From: Candidatus Gastranaerophilales bacterium
Lineage (GTDB): Bacteria > Cyanobacteriota > Vampirovibrionia > Gastranaerophilales > Gastranaerophilaceae
DNA: 47,378 nucleotides
Direction of reading: 5' to 3'
Assembly (NCBI GenBank): GCA_944324255.1
Contig: CALUVM010000015.1
Coordinates: 1-47,378 of the forward strand
Shown: one piece after another, positions 9,801 to 16,622 of the stretch
Numbering within the stretch: position 1 is the first letter of the stretch
How the letters are laid out: each line of letters starts with the position of its first letter
Program-made: the position numbers and the translations under genes
Notes under the pieces: model-generated
What the model saw: the letters and a program-made list of their open reading frames with translations, nothing else
Told to the model about the DNA's origin: nothing
The model's database searches: none

Positions 9801-10575
9801 GATACATAGTAACAGGGTTTACAAACGGAATATCAATTCTTTCTGCCGGATCATCCTCTTCATCCAGAGCAGGTGCAGGCGGCGGTAAGAAAGTATCAAT
9901 ATTGATATCAGCAGTTATGTTTTTATTTTCATCACTGAATAATTCCGCATAAGTCTTAACCTTCATGGTCTTACCGTTAAAGTAACCAAGGGTTAATTTT
10001 TCACCTTGAAGTTTCAGATAGTGCCCGGATTGTAAATCATTTACAAGAACTTTATAGTTGTTAAGTTTTACACAAGGGATTTTTATTCTGATCCATTTAG
10101 GGTTAAACCAGCCGGCTTCATCCGTTTCCTGCTGATTTTTCTCAAGAGCCTGCTCCTTACCTTTATTCAAAATATGTTCAACAAGCTGTATAACTTTAAA
10201 CTGTTCATTATTTACAATTTCTAAATTTACATACGGATTGTTAATTTCAAGAGCTGAAACTTTTACGGTAAGTAATAAAGCACTCGGAATTGCAACTCTT
10301 GTTTTTAAACTTTCAGCAGAGAATAAAAGCGAATCATCCGGAAGCTTAACCGTAATATTATCAGCTTTAACTCCCGCACCGAGAAGAGGTGTGGTAATAA
10401 TCTTTGCATTCTCAAAATCAATATTGAGTTTTGCCTGTTCCTGTGCAATCTTTTGAATTTCCGGTTTATATTTATTAATATCTACCGCATTTGGCAGCAC
10501 AAATAAAAATGCTAAATAAGCTAAAACCAGAATTGTTAAAACTATATATCCTAAAATTGTTAAGAATTTTTTCAT
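6844..10575 (-). CDS. Large AsmA-family envelope protein
   Basis: The 1243-aa protein has one N-terminal membrane helix (about residues 4-30: FLTILGYIVLTILVLAYLAF) and then a long beta-rich region. Sequence features match AsmA/TamB-type bridge proteins: an AsmA-like N-terminus (NAVDINKYKPEIQKIA), and near the C-terminus repeated beta strands such as DLSGSLTFNDGICHIDPMTS and GDILSLHIFGDFD. Family members sit in the inner membrane, span the periplasm and are linked to lipid transport or outer-membrane assembly, which fits a diderm cell. The C-terminal tail carries a repeat-derived-looking PEPVEG segment (about 7020-7034) and an atypical end, GEKPLLREGE. It is divergently transcribed from the symporter gene. 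A Shine-Dalgarno (GGGGATAAG) precedes the ATG. Confidence 0.85.
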   Translation of the reverse strand: MKKFLTILGYIVLTILVLAYLAFLFVLPNAVDINKYKPEIQKIAQEQAKLNIDFENAKIITTPLLGAGVKADNITVKLPDDSLLFSAESLKTRVAIPSALLLTVKVSALEINNPYVNLEIVNNEQFKVIQLVEHILNKGKEQALEKNQQETDEAGWFNPKWIRIKIPCVKLNNYKVLVNDLQSGHYLKLQGEKLTLGYFNGKTMKVKTYAELFSDENKNITADINIDTFLPPPAPALDEEDDPAERIDIPFVNPVTMYRNYDLKASLDTSLRVREDMVLGYFNLENVTMKVSQLVLPPSYIKAKCFGKTIKLDTDIYAAKDQNIHSEGNITISSHPSVDMNIKTGNIQFNDMVILTKAFMDSLHIRNELADITATGFIKADCYIKTNFKKLHSSGSVIVQNGGLDVKRVGKVLADTNINLILDNNMLQIKDSSLLVNNSRVNLNGQIDEKSVADISITADKIPLPVLFNAFAPAETRKAYKFNSGDMTLKLNLEGKLKKAVASLKAGLKDLNIQDKAGNIVINNKDFEGIFFCNSKELTGELENKELTVSMPKTKSVIRIPEVEINIEDKNIEIEENSIFINDKSSIKFSGKIEDYNKLKSINLIANGNFFTDDLVKLIGNEFKPFIHSAGKIPVKLTVDGNKKKQTLFVQALSNKDNFITPVDMAELKDKNISLQSVIDFKNNRIKIKKTGFYERQITVDERGNEIVNLDEIFGIDGTIEGDRINLIKITMPQHLNGKIYAFPQSSFKFGGRAFVLGETAAPRMRGGFTIQSLSIPELLLDLRSGTLRFKGNHADLAADDLILNGSDLQIDSSISLMPSPVLTITDLDIASRYLNADKLMKVSDRAMAYVPKNPAPAPASQPANIPVVIQNGSIKMDRIISGNIDIRNTTGRIALDHNVFRLRGLRTNIFGGNVNGNIAMNLLYSYLTMNLRGEKINVDTALRQAAGMKDTLKGTAVFKANLSLKGATYEEQMKTLKGDVNFTVKDGQFGPFGKIENLILAENIRESQFFQTAIGGIIDGLLTIDTTHFSDLSGSLTFNDGICHIDPMTSLGDILSLHIFGDFDILRNYADMKVRARMASLVSNLLGPIGAINPANLVNSAASLNIVTAKAFSLFCEMVPESELATLPSFANSYVDNAATKFQLVVRGDAAKPLTLVKSFKWLASQTEYENAVNYVNSIPEPVEGSQATTIDEIIAEHEAEKRTLRYKIKNMFNKNEKEKVVVPDIQTSQPEGEKPLLREGE

Positions 10576-10737
10576 TAATACTTATCCCCTAAATTACTTA
10601 CCATATTCAATTCTACCACAAAATTAAGATATCAGGATTATTTTTTTTGTAAAGATTTTGTAAGAACTTGACTTTTTTCTGTTAAAATAAAAATTATGTC
10701 AAGATTATTACATTAGGCGAATTAAGGAAAAGAGACT

Positions 10738-12240
10738 ATGAAGAAAATTTTTATGCTGTTTTTTATGATGTTAATGAGCTTGCAATCAGCTCAGGCAATG
10801 AATGTTGATGCGTTTATTGACAAACATTTAGCGCCTGTTTCCGATGCTGTTGCAAAAGTGATTTTCTTCTCTATTCCCGTGTGCGGCGGAAAAGTTCCTT
10901 TAATTATTTTCTGGATTATTATTGCAGGATTCTTTTTCACTATATATTACAAAGGTGTTGCTGTTTGGGGATTTAAACATGCAATAGAACTCGTATGTAA
11001 ACCTGTTGAAAAACATCATGAAGGCTGCGGTGAAGTAAGCTCTTTTCAGGCACTCGCAACTGCTTTATCCGGAACTATCGGTATAGGCAGCATTGCCGGT
11101 GTTGCAATTTCTATATCTATTGGCGGGCCTGGAGCAGCTTTCTGGATATTCTTCGGTGCCATTCTCGGTATGTCAATAAAATTTGTAGAAGCTACTCTTG
11201 CCGTTAAGTACAGAAGATTTAATCTGGACGGTTCTGTATCAGGCGGTCCGATGCATTATATCGCTCACGGTTTAACCAGAAAGAAAATGCGCTGGTTAGG
11301 ACAGCCTCTATCTGTAATATTTGCCATCCTTTGTATAGGCGGCGGTTTGACCGGCGGTAATATGATTCAAATTAATCAGACAGCTCATCAGCTTGTATTT
11401 ATCACAGGCGGAGAACACAGTATTCTTCACGGCTTTACCTGGGTAATCGGTTTAATCGTTGCAATACTTATCGGTATGGTTGTTGTCGGAGGTATCAAAA
11501 GTATAGCTAAAGTTACCACGGTTTTAACCCCTACAATGTGTATTATGTACATTGTTTCAGGTCTGATTGTTATATTTGCAAACTTTACCAATATACCTCA
11601 TGCTATCGCTCTTATAATGAAAGAAGCATTCCACCCTACAGCAGTAGCAGGCGGTATTTTCGGAACAATTATTATAGGCTTAAGACGTTCAGTTCAATCT
11701 AATGAAGCCGGAACCGGTGCTGCCGCTATTGTATATGCTACAGCTCAAACAAAAGAACCTGTTTCTCAAGGATTTGTTGCTTTGCTTGAAACGTTCTTAA
11801 CCGGTGTACTTTGCTTATTTACATCTTTTGCAATTGTATTTTCCGGCGCATGCACAACCGCAACTAAAGAGATTTCCGGTATTGAACTTGCATCAAATGC
11901 ATTTCAATCAGTTATTCCGTTCTTCCCTATAATTCTTTCTATTATCGCAATTATGTTCGCTTTATCAACCCTTATTTCCTGGGCATATTACGGACAGAAA
12001 GCCTGGACATTCCTTTTAGGCGAAGGGAAAAAACGCATACTTACATTTAATATTATTTACTGCTTATTTATTATTATCGGCTCTGCGATGAATGTTAAAT
12101 CTATCATTGATATAACAGACGCAATGATGATTTCTATGTGCGTACCTAATATTATTGTTCTTTATATCCTTGCTCCTGAAATTAAAAGAGATTTGAAAGA
12201 TTATCTGGAAAGACATAAAATGAATTTTATGAAATTCTAA
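10738..12240 (+). CDS. Sodium:alanine/glycine symporter (AGCS family)
   Basis: AGCS proteins import alanine or glycine with Na+ across the inner membrane. The 500-aa protein has about 11 hydrophobic helices. The family signature is visible as GTIGIGSIAGVA (112-123) and GGPGAAFWIFFGA (from 129); the usual GVGNI Asn is replaced by Ser. The N-terminus looks like a cleavable signal (hydrophobic run ending SAQA, about residue 20), as in some family members. The start is preceded by AAGGAAAAGAG. The activator-like gene follows 8 nt later, so they are probably co-transcribed. Substrate cannot be fixed from sequence. Confidence 0.93.
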   Translation: MKKIFMLFFMMLMSLQSAQAMNVDAFIDKHLAPVSDAVAKVIFFSIPVCGGKVPLIIFWIIIAGFFFTIYYKGVAVWGFKHAIELVCKPVEKHHEGCGEVSSFQALATALSGTIGIGSIAGVAISISIGGPGAAFWIFFGAILGMSIKFVEATLAVKYRRFNLDGSVSGGPMHYIAHGLTRKKMRWLGQPLSVIFAILCIGGGLTGGNMIQINQTAHQLVFITGGEHSILHGFTWVIGLIVAILIGMVVVGGIKSIAKVTTVLTPTMCIMYIVSGLIVIFANFTNIPHAIALIMKEAFHPTAVAGGIFGTIIIGLRRSVQSNEAGTGAAAIVYATAQTKEPVSQGFVALLETFLTGVLCLFTSFAIVFSGACTTATKEISGIELASNAFQSVIPFFPIILSIIAIMFALSTLISWAYYGQKAWTFLLGEGKKRILTFNIIYCLFIIIGSAMNVKSIIDITDAMMISMCVPNIIVLYILAPEIKRDLKDYLERHKMNFMKF

Positions 12241-12248
12241 GAAGAAAA

Positions 12249-12911
12249 ATGATATACTTAGATGCAGGAACAACATATTCAAAAATAATTTCAAACACAA
12301 ACTGCTTAGACAAGCAGTTTTGTGTTGATATAAAGGACGGAAATTATTACTATATTGCACCGTCAAGCCTGATAAAAGAACTTGATATCAAGCCTGATTA
12401 TTCCTGCGGACATATGGCAAATTCAAGCGAAAATGAGATTATTGCACTGGCTAAGGGAGCCAAAAAACTTAATATAGACCCTGACGCAACTATTCTGGAT
12501 TTAGGAAGCAGAGATGCAAAATGGATACGGTTTAAAGACGGAAAATTTCACGATATGGACTGGAATACCTCCTGTGCAAGCTCGACAGGCGCAACAGTTG
12601 AAATGCTCATGAAATTTTATAATGTAAAAGAAAATGAACTTAAGTACAATCCTGAAAAATTTTCCGTGACCTGCGGAATTTTCGGAATGGAAAAAATTAT
12701 GGATTCAATTTCTGCCGGAATAAAACCCGCTGAAGCAATTTCAAAGTTCATACACGGAATAGCATTCAATACCTGGAGCTTTTCCAAAAAACCGCAAAAA
12801 ATCTATCTTTCAGGGGGGTTTTGTGAAAATGAATGTTTTGTCGATTCCCTTAAAGAATATTGCGAAACTATCCCGCTTGGCAGGTTTGTCCTGTGTCAGG
12901 GCTTGATTTAA
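12249..12911 (+). CDS. BadF/BadG/HgdC-like ATPase (dehydratase activator-like)
   Basis: ASKHA-fold ATPases of this family activate 2-hydroxyacyl-CoA dehydratases or benzoyl-CoA reductases by ATP-driven electron transfer. The 220-aa protein has phosphate-1 LDAGTTYSK (about 4-12), a phosphate-2-like LDLGSRDAKW, the segment NTSCASSTGATVEML, then VTCGIFGMEKIMD and the adenosine-motif-like YLSGGFCEN. The Cys in SCASSTG and VTCGIFG match the positions that bind a shared [4Fe-4S] cluster in HgdC, so a cluster at the dimer interface is plausible. It is somewhat short compared with about 260 aa. No dehydratase is encoded nearby, so the partner is unknown. Confidence 0.8.
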   Translation: MIYLDAGTTYSKIISNTNCLDKQFCVDIKDGNYYYIAPSSLIKELDIKPDYSCGHMANSSENEIIALAKGAKKLNIDPDATILDLGSRDAKWIRFKDGKFHDMDWNTSCASSTGATVEMLMKFYNVKENELKYNPEKFSVTCGIFGMEKIMDSISAGIKPAEAISKFIHGIAFNTWSFSKKPQKIYLSGGFCENECFVDSLKEYCETIPLGRFVLCQGLI

Positions 12912-13031
12912 GAAATTTTTGGATTTTTAATTTTCTGCCCCATCAATTTGTAAATTTATGTTAATAAAAGTCAATTTTTCGAAGTGTAAATACTTTATAT
13001 ATATAACAGGGATAATTAGGAGAAAATTAAT

Positions 13032-13256
13032 ATGTGCTGTTTTTCAGTATTTACACCGCCACCGGTATGCATGCCGGCACCATTCATGGGATGCGGTCCA
13101 ATGCCTTTTATGGGATGCGGCCCGATATTTCCATTGGGAGGCAGGTGTTATAACCCGGGCAATTCTTTCATGTTTGGAATGGGTGCGGGACTCGGTGCAG
13201 GACTCGGCTGTCTTGCAGGAAACATAATCGGAGGACTACTTAACCGCTGGTGTTAA
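13032..13256 (+). CDS. Cys/Gly/Pro-rich small protein
   Basis: The 74-aa product is not recognised. It starts MCCFSVFTPPPVCMP, carries two tandem PFMGCGP units, and ends with a glycine-zipper-like hydrophobic run (MGAGLGAGLGCLAGNIIGGLL) that could insert in a membrane. It has eight Cys. A good Shine-Dalgarno (AGGAGAAA) precedes the ATG. A different frame starting at 12958 overlaps and is judged a shadow. The 3' end overlaps the convergent HAD gene by 21 nt. Lipid attachment, metal binding or surface crosslinking are all possible. Confidence 0.75.
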   Translation: MCCFSVFTPPPVCMPAPFMGCGPMPFMGCGPIFPLGGRCYNPGNSFMFGMGAGLGAGLGCLAGNIIGGLLNRWC

Positions 13257-13925
13257 TTCACTAAATAAGCTTCTGTCAAATTCGGTAAAATCCTTAATAA
13301 TACCATCTACTTCCGGCATTTTTTTATAAAATTCCGGAGATTCTAGTGAAGTTACTGCTATAATTCTGCCAATACCGGCAGCTTTAGCCGCTTTGATTCC
13401 TGCATAAGCATCTTCTGCCACAATACAATCAGAAGGTTTTAGATTAATTTTTTCCGCTGCTATCAAAAATATATCCGGAGCCGGTTTACCCGGAATTTTT
13501 CCGTCGGAATATACTATTTTATCTATATCAAACCATTTATCAAGGTGAAATTCTTTGATATAAAATTCTACATTCTCCCATTCAGACATTGTCGCAATAG
13601 TTCTCGGGATATTTTTTTCTTTTAAATAATCCAGAAACTCAATCGCTCCGGGAGCAAGTTTAAAGTTTTCTTTATCTTTTAAACATCTTTTACGATAAAG
13701 TTCTTCTTTTTCCCTGCCGTATTTTTCAACCAGTTCTTTAGTCGGTTTTTTTCCTATCGCATATTCAATAATATCTTCATTCGTATGTCCGAACATTTTT
13801 TCCTGCATCTCTTGGGTCGTAAATTCATATCCCCTTAAGATTTTAGAATACTCTCTCCAGGCATCATAATGCAGCTGAGAATCCCAGTATAATGTTCCGT
13901 TAAAATCAAAAATGATTCCCTTCAT
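13236..13925 (-). CDS. HAD-superfamily hydrolase (beta-phosphoglucomutase-like)
   Basis: The 229-aa protein has a HAD core with an alpha-helical cap after motif I, like phosphoglycolate phosphatase and beta-phosphoglucomutase. Motif I is DFNGTL (7-12), motif II TIATMSEWEN, motif III Lys in PGKPAPDIF, motif IV VAEDAYAGIKAAKAAG. In motif I the second Asp of the usual DxD is Asn, so general acid/base chemistry may differ from standard phosphatases. Substrate unknown. The start has AAGGTGAAAT before ATG. It converges with the small Cys-rich gene. Confidence 0.9.
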   Translation of the reverse strand: MKGIIFDFNGTLYWDSQLHYDAWREYSKILRGYEFTTQEMQEKMFGHTNEDIIEYAIGKKPTKELVEKYGREKEELYRKRCLKDKENFKLAPGAIEFLDYLKEKNIPRTIATMSEWENVEFYIKEFHLDKWFDIDKIVYSDGKIPGKPAPDIFLIAAEKINLKPSDCIVAEDAYAGIKAAKAAGIGRIIAVTSLESPEFYKKMPEVDGIIKDFTEFDRSLFSELTPAVK

Positions 13926-14003
13926 ATTTCACCTTAATCTTTATCCGGTATTTTGCCTGATAATTACCCTCTTTTATTTATATTATATTCAAAACCCCTT
14001 TTA

Positions 14004-14033
14004 TTGTACAAGGTTTAAAAGATATGCTAAAAT
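14004..14033 (+). promoter_or_regulatory. Promoter giving a leaderless PilZ-gene mRNA
   Basis: TTGTAC (14004-14009), an 18-nt spacer and the extended -10 TATGCTAAAAT (14023-14033). The -10 ends 7 nt before the ATG at 14041, so transcription should start at or next to the start codon. No Shine-Dalgarno is present. Confidence 0.6.
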
Positions 14034-14040
14034 AACTGTT

Positions 14041-14676
14041 ATGAAGTTCAATTTGAATCTGGAAGATATTAAATATGTTAAAATTCTTTATCAGGACAGA
14101 GAAAATAAACCCTGCTCCGCTAAAGCTGCAATAAAAAGTTTTACCGGTACAGAAATCCTTTGCTGTGCCAAATTTGAAGAAAGTCTTTATATTAAAACCC
14201 CGCAGGAAATTACATTAAGCTTTGTTTGCCTTGAAGGTTTATATAGAACAAAAACTGTTTTACAGAGGGTAGAAAATGACGAACCATATACATTTTTTTC
14301 CGTTGCCCCTCCTCAAAACCTTGAATATCAACAAAACAGAGAATATTTCAGAGTAGAAATTGCGTTAGATTGTATTTATTCTTATGAATCCGGAGGAGAG
14401 TTTATTAATATTGATACCAGAACAACTGATATTTCCGCAAACGGCGTCAGTATTATAACTCCAAATATTGAAATCAATACCGGAGAAGCTTACTTAAATA
14501 TTTCGGTATTTAATAAAAAAATAAAAACTAAAGTAAAATTTATCCGCAGTGAAAAAGTTGATTCAGGTTATAAAATTTCGTTCAGTTATAAAGATATTAC
14601 GGAACGTGACAGGGATTTAATTTCACAAATATGTATCCAAAAACAACTGGAAGAAAAGCGAAAACATCTAAAATAA
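14041..14676 (+). CDS. PilZ-domain c-di-GMP receptor protein (YcgR-like layout)
   Basis: The 211-aa product has an N-terminal beta-rich domain (about 1-95) and a C-terminal PilZ domain. Both c-di-GMP-binding motifs are present: R100-x3-R104 (NREYFRVE) and D130-x-S-x2-G135 (DISANG). Such two-domain proteins bind c-di-GMP and control motility, cellulose or surface behaviour. The window's fliD and pseudopilin make motility a reasonable guess. The open frame extends upstream to 13912, but the ATG at 14041 follows a good promoter and matches the domain start. Confidence 0.85.
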   Translation: MKFNLNLEDIKYVKILYQDRENKPCSAKAAIKSFTGTEILCCAKFEESLYIKTPQEITLSFVCLEGLYRTKTVLQRVENDEPYTFFSVAPPQNLEYQQNREYFRVEIALDCIYSYESGGEFINIDTRTTDISANGVSIITPNIEINTGEAYLNISVFNKKIKTKVKFIRSEKVDSGYKISFSYKDITERDRDLISQICIQKQLEEKRKHLK

Positions 14677-14805
14677 AAATCTGATAATTAACCTTTAAAT
14701 TTATTTTTTCATATAGCCCTCTTAACAATTCGTTACATAATGGCAATTTCTTCAAATTTATTGTTTTACATGTAATAGAAGTGTGTTTAATCCTTGGAGG
14801 TTTGT

Positions 14806-15183
14806 ATGTACAATGTTTCACTAAATAATAACGAAGCCTGCGGCAGTCTGGCTTATGGCAAATATAACCAAAACTGCCCGCCTGAAAATCCTAATTGCAA
14901 TCAAGTTAATTTCAGGAGCAGAGAAGATTATTATGAGAAAAAAGATCATACTGCCTTAAAAGCCGTAATAGGTCTGGCAGGAGTAACCGCTCTGGCTATC
15001 GGAGGTTTGGGACTTGCACACAAAAATAATTTAATAAGCAAAATTAAAAATGAAAAACTCAAAGATTTTGTTTCAAAGGCAGAACCTGCCGCTGAAAAAT
15101 GTTACGAATGGTGTGGCAAAGTGAAAAAAGCAGGAATGCAAGGAATAGACTGGGTAAAAAATATATTTAAGAGAAAATCTTAA
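14806..15183 (+). CDS. Small single-pass membrane protein, unknown
   Basis: The 125-aa product is not recognised. Residues 1-40 are Asn/Cys-rich and include NQVNFRSRED (F36). A hydrophobic segment follows (ALKAVIGLAGVTALAIGGLG), and then a basic, helical C-terminus with CYEWCGKV. GGAGG sits 5 nt before the ATG at 14806; a TTG start at 14794 would overlap that site and is unlikely. The stop overlaps the stop of the convergent gene by 4 nt (TTAA at 15180-15183). The NFRS segment resembles the F-[K/R/S] motif seen in other small proteins here. Confidence 0.75.
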   Translation: MYNVSLNNNEACGSLAYGKYNQNCPPENPNCNQVNFRSREDYYEKKDHTALKAVIGLAGVTALAIGGLGLAHKNNLISKIKNEKLKDFVSKAEPAAEKCYEWCGKVKKAGMQGIDWVKNIFKRKS

Positions 15184-15443
15184 TCATTTTTAATTCTAAA
15201 CCAGTTAACAAACTTATTGAAAAGGGTATCCTGCGGGATATCTTTTTCGTCCAGTTCGCTGTCCAAAGAAATTTCACTCTCGTTTTTATCCGAGCTGTAC
15301 TCAAACATATCTTCTTCTTCGTCTTCTTTTTTGCGTTTACCCTGACGCATATACATACCGCCGCCGCCTAAGCCGCCGCCGTCTTTGTAGGTTGATTGTG
15401 TTCTTATCGGGTTGATATCGCTGCTTCCAAAATTAAAGGACAT
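15180..15443 (-). CDS. Gly-rich and acidic small protein, unknown
   Basis: The 87-aa protein has no recognised domain. After MSFNFGSS it has a Gly-rich stretch (GGGLGGGGMYM), a short basic segment (RQGKRKK), a highly acidic disordered middle and a C-terminal amphipathic end (DTLFNKFVNWFRIKND). AGAGGGAAGT-type ribosome binding sequence precedes the ATG. It converges with the gene at 14806. Confidence 0.6.
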   Translation of the reverse strand: MSFNFGSSDINPIRTQSTYKDGGGLGGGGMYMRQGKRKKEDEEEDMFEYSSDKNESEISLDSELDEKDIPQDTLFNKFVNWFRIKND

Positions 15444-15544
15444 AACTTCCCTCTTGGATTGTACTTTTCATGTATATTATAACCTGTTTTTTAAATTTTT
15501 CCAGTGTTTTTATGGTAAAATCATTATATTATAGGAGTTTTAAT

Positions 15545-16333
15545 ATGAAGAAAATATTGGGTTTGGCTCTTGTTTTATTTTTTAGCTGCATTCCGGTTAT
15601 TGCAAAAGATATGAGATTTATTCAGGTTACAGATACTTTATACAGTATTTCTGACGAAAAATCCGTTGAACAGCTAAAAAATATTGTAAATGATATTAAT
15701 CATGAATCCGGAACACAATTTGTTGTATTTACCGGAAATAACATAGCCCAGCCTTCCAGAGAAAACCTTGAAGGATTTTTAAAAGAAGTTAAGGCTCTGA
15801 AAGTTCCTTATTATGTTGTACTTGGAAATAAGGATGTTAACAGACAAAAGAATTTCGGGAAAAAGGATTATATTGAGATTCTAAAAAAGAATATAAAAAC
15901 TCATAAAAAAATTGAATCGCCAAATTATATATTTGAAAATGACGGAGTAATCTTTATTGTCGCAGACGGTTCAAAAGATGTTATTCCAAGCTCTAACGGA
16001 TATTATAAAGCTGATGTAATAAGCTGGCTGGACAGTCAATTACAGCTTTATAAAGATAAAAATGTCGTAATCTTTCAGCATTTCCCTCTGATTCCGCCGG
16101 CACAAAAAGAATCACGATATACGTTTAAGCCTGAAGGTTATTTAAAACTTTTAACAAAATACCCTAATGTAAAAGCAATTTTTACCGGACATTTTGAAGT
16201 TAACAATGAACAGACTGTTAACGGGATTTTACACGTATCTACCAAAAATGCACCGGCATACAGAGTGGTGGATATGATGGATTATGATTCTAAAACTCCG
16301 GTATTCTGGAGTGTAATAAAAGTCAGCGAATAA
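15545..16333 (+). CDS. Exported metallophosphoesterase-fold protein with degenerate active site
   Basis: The 262-aa product has a signal peptide (MKKILGLALVLFFSCIPVIA, cleavage near residue 20) and a calcineurin-like fold. Standard metal ligands are mostly missing: DxH is DTL (30-32), GDxxD is GNNIA (64-68), GNH is GNK (94-96) and GHxH is GHFE (215-218). Only D30, N95, H179 (FQHFP) and H216 persist. It may therefore be a binding protein or have altered chemistry. TATGGTAAAAT (about 15509-15519) supplies an extended -10, and AGGAG precedes ATG 15545. The frame is open back to 15470 but has no better start. Confidence 0.85.
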   Translation: MKKILGLALVLFFSCIPVIAKDMRFIQVTDTLYSISDEKSVEQLKNIVNDINHESGTQFVVFTGNNIAQPSRENLEGFLKEVKALKVPYYVVLGNKDVNRQKNFGKKDYIEILKKNIKTHKKIESPNYIFENDGVIFIVADGSKDVIPSSNGYYKADVISWLDSQLQLYKDKNVVIFQHFPLIPPAQKESRYTFKPEGYLKLLTKYPNVKAIFTGHFEVNNEQTVNGILHVSTKNAPAYRVVDMMDYDSKTPVFWSVIKVSE

Positions 16334-16338
16334 AAAAA

Positions 16339-16608
16339 TCAATCCCGATTGGCTTTACGTGCAGTACTTAAACCCGTAACTGCTCCGGCGGTTGATGCAA
16401 TAATACTGTTTATTGCAATAGAGTTTTTCATCGGAGATTTAGAAAAAATTACATTTCTGGAAACCAGATCAAGCGCAACTCCGAATCCGAACCAGATTCC
16501 AGCAGTAGTTAACCCGTCCTTTACGGGATGAGAAATTGAATTCTCCTGCCTTTGTGAAGCACGATAAGAAAATGCGGGTGTAATGTATTGCACTGATTGT
16601 ATCTTCAT
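16339..16608 (-). CDS. Small membrane protein with MKI...F N-terminus, unknown
   Basis: The 89-aa product has no recognised domain. It begins MKIQSVQYITPAFSYRAS, followed by a polar linker and two moderately hydrophobic segments (TTAGIWFGFGVALDLV and SIAINSIIASTAGAVTGL), suggesting a helical hairpin in the membrane. It is convergent with the metallophosphoesterase-like gene, 5 nt apart. It lies just downstream of typA (14 nt gap on the same strand side), so it may be independently expressed. The N-terminus resembles those at 33177-33479 and 43594. Confidence 0.65.
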   Translation of the reverse strand: MKIQSVQYITPAFSYRASQRQENSISHPVKDGLTTAGIWFGFGVALDLVSRNVIFSKSPMKNSIAINSIIASTAGAVTGLSTARKANRD

Positions 16609-16622
16609 TAACTCTAAACACC

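Noticed and set aside
10576-10737. Possible riboswitch upstream of the AGCS symporter (glycine or amino-acid type)
   Set aside because: The leader is too short and AT-rich, with no paired helices or conserved riboswitch core visible.
12958-13227. Alternative plus-strand frame over the Cys-rich small gene
   Set aside because: No ribosome binding site; the frame starting at 13032 has AGGAG and a repeat-structured product.
13912-14040. N-terminal extension of the PilZ protein
   Set aside because: The extension lies before the promoter and shows no PilZ-family similarity; the -10 fits a start at 14041.
16339-16360. Small CAATC/GATTG hairpin as terminator for the metallophosphoesterase-like and 89-aa genes
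   Set aside because: Only 5 bp of stem and it overlaps the last codons of the minus-strand gene.
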